Origin: Camarhynchus parvulus
Lineage: Eukaryota; Chordata; Aves; Passeriformes; Thraupidae
Length of the DNA: 64,000 bases
Direction: 5' to 3'
NCBI RefSeq assembly: GCF_901933205.1
Contig: NC_044590.1
Location: 13,109,501 to 13,173,500, forward strand
Numbering within the stretch: position 1 is the first letter of the stretch; each line of letters begins with the position of its first letter. Shown here piece after piece: positions 10,171 through 20,900 of this stretch. Both the position numbers and the translations under genes were made by a program. A model generated the notes under the pieces. That model did not search any database. It was not told the DNA's origin and was given only the letters and a program-made list of their open reading frames with translations.

Positions 10171-12964
10171 TTTACCTCAGAGCAGTCCCGCAGATCTCCC
10201 TCACGGCTCTGGCAAGCAGCAACGTTTTAAAACTCTCTTAACTTTGTTATTTTACCATTTTGTTCTTCTGCATTTATTTGCTCCAGTTTTCTGTTCTACT
10301 CCAAAACTTTGTTTTCCAGGCACTTCCTGTGATTTAGGTTGTTTCGATTCTGTTGTTTTGATTCTGTTTGGTGTTTCTGTCTCTTCAATTTATTTTTTTT
10401 TGGTTGCAAATTTTGCTTTTTCGTTTAGTCTACTACTAAGTTTTTTTCCCTGAAATTATTTTAGATGTTACATTATCTCTCTTCACTCTTTTATTACATG
10501 ATTTTAAAATTAACGATGTACATTTCCTAATCTGTATTTTTACAGTTCCAACCGATTAGCCATGTTATTTTATTCCGCTGTCTTTGTGCAGTAACTAAAA
10601 TGATGATATAATGTTAAAATAAATATCTATTTTCTGGAAGCATTCATAACTTCAGAAAGATAAGGGATTGGATTTTATCTGTTTTAAGACTGATAATATT
10701 TGTCTTTGACTGTAATTATTTTCTGTCAGCTTTTGCTGTAGCACCTCACAAAACAAATCCTACACTTCACATATCCCATCGTCCAGTCTTCCATTAATAT
10801 TCTTAATCTTCTTTAATTTTGTGCAAATTCAGCAAGCAATGATATCTTTACACAGTTAACAAGATAGAAAATTCAGAGATAATTTCTGGCTGCTGTTTGC
10901 AGCACCAGAATTTGTCTTTTCAACATCCATTTCTACTCAATTCTATCAATTTTATAGACCCTGCAGTCACAGGAAAATGAACAATTTTATTGGTAATTTC
11001 ATTGCAATTGTTATTTTCTAAATAGGACTCATTTCTTTCTGTTGTCCAGATTGTTGTCTACTTTTCCCTGCTTTATTTCTCCATCTATACTTTACAGCTT
11101 TCTCTTTCTGCTCCCTGTCAGCTACAGCACGGAGGCAGAGGAGAGCTCACTGCGTTCTAAAGTGCCTTTGGTGCTGTGCCTGGAGATTTTGGGGTTTCTG
11201 GGCATCTTCTTAATGTGAGAAAGGCTCTGACCAAGGCAGGGCAAGTCCTGCAGAGGCATCACTGGACTGTCCCCATGCCTGTCCCTTTAAAATTCCAGAC
11301 ATTTCATTGGGATAGGCTGAAGTCTCTCATTTTATACACTTCAATCAATATCTTTCACAAAGGTCTTTTGCAACTCATTAGGGCTGGAGGAGGATTTTTT
11401 GTCGTTGGGTCTTCGTGGTGGTTTGGAGCCTTTTTTTGTTGTTGAGTTAGTTGGGTTTGGTTTTTCTTTGGTTATTTGTTCTGGTTTGGGGTTTTTTCCC
11501 GAGAACATCCCATGTTTGCTTTACAAATATCAGAGTTTCACTTCCCCATGCATTTCCCACTTCACAGAATATTTTTTTTTCCCCCACGGAAGCAGGCTCA
11601 GAAAGCTTTCACAGCATTCTAGTCCAAATGCAAAAATACACAAAAAACAGAGTGTTTTCCCTAATCATCTTTCATTTTTCTTGTACATAGAAAACCCCCG
11701 ATTCACTGAAAACTGAAGGGTTTTGCTGGCTTAAATACAGATTTTTTTTTTCTTCAGCAATCCCTTCAATATGTTACACACAGACACAGAAGCAAAGATA
11801 CACATTAATCAGTCCCCAGTATTTTGCAGAGTGAACACCTACTAAAACCCTTGAATAAATAATTAACACCTTGTTAATTAAGTGTGCATGCTCATGGAGG
11901 ATATTTGGATAGAAGAAATAATAACTTATTTTTTAAATATTAATAACATTCCTTAAAAAAAAGCAAATTTAATGGAAAAAATGCAGTGTAAGTGGAATAG
12001 TAATATTTTTTTCTTTTAATCAAATCAGACAATTTCTCTTCATATTTCTTTACTCGGGCAGTTAAACTTTTATTTCATTTGCAATAAGTATATTGAATTT
12101 TGAGTGATTAGGAAACAGAAGGCAGCACTCTCTGCAGGGAACACTCACAACACTTTTTCCATTTGCTTCTCGCTGCATTTTGAAATGCTCATGCCATTAA
12201 GAAAACATCCTGGGAAAAAGACATTACATTCCAAATAGTAGTGAATTAAGCATTTTTAATCCTTTCAACACAACTTTAACTGTATAGCAAAACATGAAGT
12301 ATGGGTTTTGTCCTGACAATAGAAATATCCCAGTTAAAATTGTCTGGGTGTGCACATCAGCCTCTTCTTGCAGAGCAACATTTTAAATTAATTTTGCCAT
12401 GAACTTTTGAAAAGTTCCCGTAACGGAGGCGTTTCCTGCGCCAGTGGAAAGCAGCCCTGGGAGGGGGAGCTGTGCTCGGAGCAGCTGCAGGTCCCAGAGC
12501 CAGCTGCTGGTGGCAGCAGGGACGTTCTTCTGGAGAACACTCGGGGAAGGTGCAGCTGGCAGAGACATCCATCTTTTTTGTGGGTGGAAATGTATTTGCT
12601 TAAAAGAAAAAATTTAGAAAGTGGCCAGTTCCCAGTGGGGAACCATCTAGTGGCCCATAGTGAATCATCAGATGTAACACATGTTACTACATAATATAAA
12701 TAAGTAATAATATATATAATTATTTATCTATAACAATAACAATAACAATATATATTATTTATATATAAATAATATCTATGTATCTAAGATTCACGCTGAG
12801 CTTTTAATCATTTATATGTTGAATTTCATGGCTTGTTCTTTCAGTATATTCTTAAGATTTTGAAATGGACTGCTTCAATAGGTCTGATTCAATACCTGAC
12901 ACTCTGGAGGTAACTTTTATTTTCCATGACCTAAAGTGGTTTTAGAGATATCAAAATGTAAGAT

Positions 12965-13130
12965 ATAAAAAAAAAACCAAAACCAACTACAACAACAACA
13001 AAAATCAAACCCAGAAAAAAAGAAAACGACAAAGCAAACAAAAAAAAAAGCAAAAACAAACTGAAAAAGAAAATAAAAATAAAATTCAAAAAAAAAAACC
13101 AAAAAAAAAACCCCAAACCCCAAACACTTG
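12965..13130. repeat. A-rich low-complexity tract
   Basis: About 165 bases made almost entirely of A with scattered C and G (AAAACC, CAACAA and AAAG runs). It gives spurious long Phe-rich frames on the - strand. Its origin may be a decayed poly-A or simple repeat; no TE body is visible beside it. Confidence 0.8.
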
Positions 13131-16100
13131 GAAAAAAGTAAGTAGAGAGGTAGGTCAAGTTGGTAGGAAAACTGGAATGCCATAAGTGTAAAAGCAACAT
13201 CTTTGTTTTCATGATTTTATGAGTCCCCAAAATTCCAGAGTTGAAGTGAACATCCACACTTGGGCACAGCTTCAGGCTGGTAAGATGATAAATAAAACTG
13301 AAGTTCTAGTCGTTAGTTAGCCCATAACACAAAGAGTGATCTAATATCCAGCAATTTTGCTTAGAAGCTGTATTTCTTAGGAAGAAAAAAAATCTTAAAA
13401 ATCAATTTTCTGTAGTAGAAAAGCCAAAGGTGGAAGTTCTAAAATATAGTTGTTACTGAACCAGAATGGTCAAAATCCTCAAAATGCTTTGGACCTGGCT
13501 TCTACATCTGGCAGCTTCATCCCATTAGAGCTTCGTCATCTTGCTTGAAAACTCATTTTTCACCCCATTATCATTCCAATCCTGCCAAGCACATTCAGGA
13601 ACTGAGACACTCTCCGTTTTCCCTTTGGAATTCCAGGAGTTGAGCTGTGAGTCTCTTTTTAAACATACTTTTTAATTTCTTTGGTTTATCCAAACTCTTC
13701 CCACTAAATGAGTGGTGTTCTTGGAGTGCCTTCCAGGCACAGCCACACCAATCTCAAACAAAAATCCCCCCTCCTACTGAAGTTGCTCCCATTTTCCCAT
13801 TTGAGAACTCCATTTGCACTTTTGACCACAGTGCTAAACTGCATTATTTCCACATCAATCCCAAACCCTTCTGCATTCCTGCTTCCCAGAACAGCATTTC
13901 TCAAATGCACCACACATTTTTTTCCTTGGATGTTTGTCCATCGTTTCTTTGTTCTTAGAATGTTTGTTGTTTTCCTGTGGGCAGTTCATCCATTAATATG
14001 CCACTTGCAGAAATTTGTCTTCATCTTTACTTCCCACTTATGGGCTACACATGGATTTCCCTCCTTCAGTGGGAAAGCTGTGCCTCACAGAGCTTTGTAG
14101 AGACAGTCCAGATCTCTCACTGATCTTGCACAGATACCCAGGATTGCTCCAATGTCTTCCTTCCATATGGGACACAACATCTGAGTCCCTGATCCCAGGA
14201 TTTCCCACACACACAGACAAGACCAATGCAAATTACCTTATTCTTGTTTTCTCTCATTTCTAGTGGAGGCGCATGAGTACAGCAGATAAAGTTTGCAGCT
14301 ACTCCATGTGAATCCAATGGCTCTGAGTGTTCTTAAATGTCTGTGCCACAGTCAGGATAACACAACCCTGCCAGGATGTGGAAGGAGTGTCCAGAATCCT
14401 CCTTTTCTCCCCATCAGCAGCCAGGAAGGTCTCCCCTCTCCCTGCCACTCAGCACTCTCAGCTGGGACAGGCCAACATGTGTTACCAATATGCAGGTGGT
14501 GCCCTCAAGAAGAAATTGTGTTTACAAACCAAGATTAATTTGAGTTAGACTCTCTCATCAAGGACACAGGCAGGGATAAAAATAGGATATTTAGAAACCC
14601 CATTACACATGAAACACAAATTAAAGACTTTTAGCATTCTCTTTTAAATTTAATCCCTTAGTCACTGCCCCTTCAAGTTTCCCTTCAGCAAGTGTGTCTG
14701 CCATAAATTCCTCCCTTCTCCATGGATCCAAGGGAAGCAGGGAGCCCTTGGGGGGGCTCTGCCCCAGCATCCTGATCCCAGGGTACAGCTGTGCTGTATC
14801 AGAGCCAGCCCCATCACCTGGAGCAGGAAAGAACCACCCAGGGCCCCAACAAGTCTGGGATACAACATCCTGGACTGATCACCCTGAGCAGCACAGCTGC
14901 ACCCCATCTCCTGGGCATGTAGTGGGAACCTCTGCCAGCAGCACAACTCTTCCTCACTCTTCCCTCCCTCAGTAAACAGGGATCACATGGACCTCAGCAC
15001 CTCTCCTGGCTCTGTCCTCTGACTGTCAAGCAAGATGCTTAAAACTGATCAGGAACAGCCAGACAGCAAATTAATTTTATTTTTACCACCAGATTATAAA
15101 CTGACCATTGTTCTTATCATATTAAACCATGGCCAGAAGTATTGTTGCTGCCCAAAGGATTTCAGAGGTGAATCCACCATCAGCCTCCACCAGTCACAGA
15201 CCAAATATTCTATTGAAAAAAAACAACTTCACATTTTAGATGTTTGGATTGTAACATAAAAGCTGATTTGTTTCTGAATGTACAAATAGAACAAACCCCA
15301 AAACAACAGAGGCTTCAAAGGGAATACCGACAGGAAAAAGGGAACTTTTGCCAATGGAATGTCCGGAAATTTGGTGTTAGGCACAGGACCACTGGAGGTG
15401 TTGCTGGATGGCCTTTTATCTCAAGCAATTAATATTATTTTCTGGCATTCATTTTGACTTGCACACATTTTTGCTCCACATGGATGACCAAAAATTGGAC
15501 ATGATTCTCTAAATGAAGACCAGTGCGTGCATAAAATTTTGAACACTTTTGTATTTCAGTTACAAAATACCTCTCTAGACATACCCTAGAATTAAACTGC
15601 CTTTTTATACACAGCTGCGTCATATTCTCACTTTTGGTCATGCTGTGAAAAATACAGCCAGTTCTGCTTCTCTAATTTGAAATCCAGAAGTCTTTACCTT
15701 CAGAAATGGGTGGTTTTTTGCTCTCAAGTTAAAGTGTTTAAATGTGACCTCTGCACTGTTGCATCTCATTCAGTTTCACTGCTTCATTCCTCAGGATTTT
15801 CCAGCTGGAGATGCTGAGGACAAACGTGGGGAAGCAATAAAAATGTGCAAAGGAAAAAGAGCTAAATACATGGCACGCAAGAGAAAACTGCCAAAAGGGA
15901 ATTCTGTCAAAAGTAGCAGGGCACAGTGGATGGCTGAAAATGAAAGAAAACAGAAAATAGGACTAAAAAATTGAAATAAAAGGAGCAAGAAGGGTAGATT
16001 GAGTTCAGCAAGTTAAAAAAAAAGTTAAAGGTAAAATTGCACAGAAACAGCATACTGCATCAAACACTACAGAATTCTCTCTGGTTCTCTTCTGTCTGCA

Positions 16101-16199
16101 CAACAAACACATTTCATTTTAGTGAACTGATTGTGGGGTCAGTATAGGGGAACTAGAGAAGACACAGTGCTTCTTGGACCAGGCCCCTGTTCTTGGGAA

Positions 16200-16306
16200 T
16201 GACCAAGTACATACACAAAAAAAATACACAAAAAAACCCCAAGTACATACACAAAAAAAATACACAAAAAATAACCAAGTATATATGCAAAAAAAATACA
16301 CCAAAG
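16200..16306. repeat. Short minisatellite, about 3 copies
   Basis: Three imperfect copies of a roughly 35-40-bp unit, each with CAAGTACATACAC-like sequence followed by two A runs separated by TACAC. It has no coding meaning. Confidence 0.8.
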
Positions 16307-17004
16307 ACCAGACAGAGTCTGGAAGAAGGAACCAAAGGAATGGGAATGAGCTGAGAGAAGGCCTCCAATGCCATTTGTCAATTTGATTTTGGTCAATAGT
16401 ATGTTAAAGGCTTTTTTTTTTTCAATTTAAGGGTGAAAAGGAGCAGAAATCTGGATGTAACACACTGGCATCCCATAGAAATCCCAATCCTAGAAATTCA
16501 TGTCCTTTTTTTTCTGTTTAAAAGCAAGTGAGGATGACACCATTTTATACAGATGAATAAGGATTTAAAGCCATTTTATTAAAGAGGAAACTGAGTTCTT
16601 TCAGCCACCTGGCCACTGCAGGGAGGAGTTTGGTGTCCTGCCATCCCACCATGCTCCGAGTGAGAGTCTTGCACAGGCAGGAATGTCCCTGTCTGGCAGC
16701 ATCTGAGCACATGGATGAAATTCCTGACTGCAAGGGGGTGTAAAAACCAAGCTTCACTTGCAGCTCTGCCTCCAGGGTCATTTCTGGGGAGCCTAAAGGA
16801 AATTATGTGGGCTGGAGGAGAACATTATCTGGTAGCTTTAAGTAGAGCTATTAGAGGAAAACTAAAAATATCCCCAACTGTTACCCTTAAAAGAAAACAG
16901 ATTTGGACCCAATTTTGTTTGAAAGTCTGAAAAAAATTTTAAGCTACAGACATGGCTGTCTCCATAGACAGCACATGGATCAGTTTTAACCACACTGAGT
17001 TTAT

Positions 17005-17068
17005 ATTTAGACCCAAGCACCGCCACTGAGTGCTTTATTTAGACCCAAGCACCACAACTGAGTGCTTT
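17005..17068. repeat. Tandem duplication, 2 x 32 bp
   Basis: ATTTAGACCCAAGCACC followed by an ACTGAGTGCTTT tail occurs twice back to back (17005-17036 and 17037-17068) with two mismatches. Confidence 0.85.
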
Positions 17069-18047
17069 GCATTTTTTAAAAATGAACCAAAATGCAAAGG
17101 AAGGACATGAAATAATGAATGAAGCGTGAGGCTGGAACACTCTTGGAACCTGCTTTCCACAACCACAGGCAGTCTTTTATGAGCAAATCAGAAAAGAGGA
17201 GTTAGAATGAAAGATGTCCAGAAATAAGTACACAAACAGGACAATCCAATAGTGACATTTATCCTGGCTCTTGAATAACAAAACACAGATATTGGGGGGT
17301 GGAATCAATAATAGTTGACTGACAAATAAGGAATCATGTTCAAAATAAACACAATCTCTCTTGTAGTTTGTGTAAATGCCTTTTTGATGTGATTACTGTA
17401 GTTACGTGTACAAATTAACCTGAATTCCTGATTCAATGTCAAAACCCAGTGGGATTAGCACTGATCTGCTCATGGCTTCCAGAACAGCTAAGTTTGGCAG
17501 AACTGGGGTTATCATAACCCCAGTGATCTGAGCTAATGAAACACAAACCCTGCGGAGAGATGTCCATGCAAGCACTGGGGCTGGCAGTGGCCATGACATT
17601 CCTCTTCAGGCAATGTAGTGGTATTTATTATCCTGCATCTCTCTGTGCTGCAGAAAAGAGGAAAATTGGGAGTATATTGAGGGTCTGTGTAATGATCAGT
17701 AGCAGATGGGGATACATGGGGTATCTCCCAAAGGGAAATGCCAAGTATACTGAACCTGCACTGAAGGTCAGGTGGAAGGGATGGATGTGCACACAGAGAC
17801 CTCCCTTACTGGGAAATAGCCTTCTCCTCTCCTGGCAAAGTCACTGAAGGTGAAAAGATTAGAAAACATTTGGAAACTGGGCTTCGTGAGCAATGCCAGA
17901 GAAAGCCTTCATCTCAGTCTATGGGCAGGATGTATAAAACAATCTCCTTGGGTCCTCCTCCAACAACATGAACAGTGGCACAACTGCCAAGTGGAACTTG
18001 AGTAAAACATGAATAGATCCAAATGATGGGGAAAACATATTCCCTGG

Positions 18048-18486
18048 TGTAGAATCAGAAAATCATGGAATGACGGCAGCGAGGGAAGACAAGCAATCAA
18101 TCAATATGATTGGTAAAGCAAGCTTCAGTTTATTTCAGTACAACGGTACTTTTATATTGTTTCTAGTAATTATGCATACTTGTCGTTAGTTCATTGGTTT
18201 AAAGCAAAAGGTTACATTTACATACTCCTTCTACTTTGTGGTTTCTAACACAGGGTTCTTCTTCATTCTTGTCTTTTTTACTTCTTTATTTTTATATTGC
18301 AAAACCACCTTTCTTCTTCATTTTTGTTGCTCTCCTTGCCCTTTCGACCCTGTCAGCGTGATGCAGCACATTTTGCAATCTCCTTATCATGACGTAAGGC
18401 CTAGTTATGCTAAGCTAACATTGAGTTTGCTTGTACAACTTTTCCAGGGATCCCCATGGCCCTGTTCATCCAGCCATTCTTCCACA
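18048..18486 (-). repeat. 3' LTR of the hypermutated ERV (about 439 bp)
   Basis: On the - strand it begins TGTGGAAG, directly after the polypurine tract, and probably ends at TGATTCTACA (18048). AATAAA is at plus 18129-18134. CC on the + strand is frequent here, unlike in the internal region. The lower boundary is inferred from the TG...CA rule; no target duplication can be tested because the 5' end is lost. Confidence 0.75.
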
Positions 18487-18489
18487 ATT

Positions 18490-18506
18490 CCCCCTTTTTC
18501 TTTTTG
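18490..18506 (-). promoter_or_regulatory. Polypurine tract of the hypermutated ERV
   Basis: On the - strand an A/G run (AAAAAGAAAAAGGGGG) sits three bases upstream of the LTR TG. It is the plus-strand primer of reverse transcription. Its five Gs are intact, in sharp contrast to the GG-poor sequence upstream of it. Confidence 0.85.
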
Positions 18507-20900
18507 CATAAGCAAAGTTTTATTGGTTAATTGCGTTACGCTCTTTATAATACAAGAATAGGCAATTCTAATGACTATTGTGATTGCAAGTAATATTCTT
18601 AACTAGCACAGTCTTTCTTTTATAAGGGATATGAGTTAGGGAGATAAACTCTCCAAAACAGAAGACAGCTAGTTATTAAATGAATTATTATTTACAGTGA
18701 TTTTCTGTGCATGCTCTTTTAGCTATTGGAGCTGTTTATGGATTGAAATACTATGGTCTGATAGATTAAAGCAACACATTCTTTTGAAGTCTTCACAACT
18801 GTGTTTTTGTGCTAGCAATAAAAAAATTATGGTAGCTTTATTTTGTAACACTGCATGGCGTATGCCATTAACATTAGTAGTGAGTTCATTTAACATTGCA
18901 GACATGATGTTAACTTGTTTTCTTGTCTAACATGCTAGTTGCCTCAATAGCGTGAGGGCTCGTGCAGAGGCTACTCTTGGTGCAAAAAGTGATGCTAATA
19001 TAATTGATGGTGGTTCTCATAATTGTACATTATTTCTACATTCAGGGCTTAACTGATGTACACTACGTTTTGAGCATTGGGACTTGTGACTGATGTTAAG
19101 CATTTGGTGGATGCTAGGGGCAAATAATGTTAGTTTGCTAAAATAACATGGTCTATCTTAGAGTTTTCTGAGGCACTGCGGGTTAGGCTCTATTCTTGCA
19201 GATGAGGAAAACTTCAGGAGGTAGCATTTTTGCTACACTTTGCTTTGTTGGTAAAGGCTTTGTCTAGCTGTTGCAATAAGCTGTGGTATTGTAGTACTAT
19301 GAGGAGGCAGGGGATATTCAAGTGCTATTAGTTTTTGGTTGTCTTTTTTTTATGCGAAGCAAAATTGGGGTCCTAGAATAATGCTTAAAAAATAGACAGT
19401 AATTGCTTGGTATAGAGCCTAGGCTGTCTAGCTCTTGCAGCTCTAGGCTGGTGACATTCAATTCTTGGGCAATTGTAAAGGTTTGTGCTCTTAGGGGTGT
19501 GACGGTTGTCACAAGGGTTCTTGGGTGAAGGAAGAGACGAGATCCTTGACTCCATTATCAGAAGGCTTGATTTATTATTTTATGATATATATATACTACA
19601 TTATATCTATACTAAAAAGAAAAAGCAGGAGAGCTTTTCAGAAGCTTGCTAAGCTAAGAATAGAATAGAAAGAATGAATAACAAACCCTGCTCTCTCGGA
19701 CTGTGTCTGAGCGAGCTCAGTTCTGGATTGGCCATTATTTCTAAACATCCAAGCTGGGCCAATCCAGACGGATCTGTTGCATTCCACAGCAGCAGATAAC
19801 CTATTGTTTACATCTTGTTGCTGAACTTCTCAGCTTCAGCAGGAAAAATCCTGAGAGAGGATTTTTCATAAAAGAAATGTCTGTGACTGGGGGTTCATTG
19901 GAATTTCAAAAGCTTTGCACTAATTAGTAGAGGTTGGTTTGCTTTTGATACTTTACTATTGGACTGTGCACTAATTTGAGTAAGCTTCATTCAAATTTTT
20001 GTACACTATGGCTTTAGTCTAAGGTCTACATTTTTCTATAGAATTTAATGGAACTCCAACTAAAGTATGAAAAGGATCAGAAGGTGTAGCTAGTGATAAA
20101 TACATCGATTCCTGCTTTGTTTGGTTAGCCTATGTAACTTACACATTTTCTTTCAGAATGATTGTGTGTATTTTTGCATACTTTTGACTAATAGCAACGA
20201 CGGTGAGCAGTGCGAGGCAGTATACGATCTTTCTACTTACGATTCTGCTTGTCTCATTCATTGTCAGGAACTTCGCATGTGATGGGTATGAAAATGTCGC
20301 TTTGACTCTTCAACTTTAGTACTGTGGGGCTCTTATATACACTTAGTCTATGTATACTTTGACAAATTTGCTCTACTATAAGCAAGTGCTGGCGCGCCTT
20401 TAAATTTGCAATTAGTTTGATAGTGTGCTGATATGGTTGTCTTGTAAATTTCCTTTATTCACTGAGTGTGGACAAGCTAAGTCTTTCTAACAGCTATGAC
20501 AGCAAGGTGAGAGGAAGCGATTCTGATCCACCTATACTTTCTTATGACAACTCTTACAATAAATTTTAATTTAGGCTCAACATGTAGTCACTCTACAATT
20601 CTTACAGATAAAGTATTTGTGGTGTTTGAGCTTAGAAGCTTTGAGTCTAAGCAAGATGTACACAATGTCTTCTGGTGTTCTAAGGTGGCTTCAATGCTTA
20701 AAAGTCTTTGTATTTGACTCAGATAAGGAGTGACTGCTCTTCTCAGTCGATCAAACTCTTGCTGAGTCACTTCTGGATTCAGAGCTATTGCGTCTGTACT
20801 GCTGTTGTCATTTTCTGCTGGTACAGTTTTTTTCGCTCTCTATGGCTGTTCGTGTCTATTTGCTAGGTACTCAAACTGGATTTGCAGGAGTAATGATACA
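18507..20900 (-). pseudogene. Degenerate env of the hypermutated ERV (upstream limit approximate)
   Basis: The clearest part is 18905-18723 on the - strand. There a short frame shows the transmembrane-subunit heptad region, the immunosuppressive-type stretch and the Cys-x6-Cys-Cys motif (seen as CEDFKRMCC), typical of avian alpharetrovirus-like env. Farther upstream the surface subunit is too damaged to follow. A 60-codon frame at 20770-20588 may be its start or a small upstream gene. Many differences from related env proteins are of the Gly/Glu/Asp/Val to Ser/Lys/Asn/Ile type expected from G-to-A change. The 19498-19887 LTR splits the gene. It could not make a working envelope. Confidence 0.7.
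19498..19887 (-). repeat. Solo LTR inserted in the ERV env
   Basis: This is about 390 bp of the same LTR family as 35046-35430 and 42723-43096. On the - strand it starts near GTCACAGACAT, has AAAAATCCTCTC and CATTCCACAG-like blocks in the middle, a run of TA/ATAAATCAAGCC before the end, and a CGTCACA terminus. The + strand CC content is normal, so it entered after the host ERV was hypermutated. Exact ends are uncertain by a few bases. Confidence 0.82.

Larger units (their letters stand above)
10171..18047. other. Intergenic, low-complexity tracts only
   Basis: No gene recognised. The stretch 10230-11120 is T-rich, and 12690-12780 is an AT-rich tract with TAACAA and TATA runs. An A-rich block lies at 12965-13130 and tandem repeats at 16200-16306 and 17005-17068. 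Frames here are short and unconvincing. Confidence 0.5.

Noticed and set aside
12917..13257. Phe-rich frames that look like membrane proteins
   Set aside because: They are translations of the A-rich low-complexity tract at 12965-13130.
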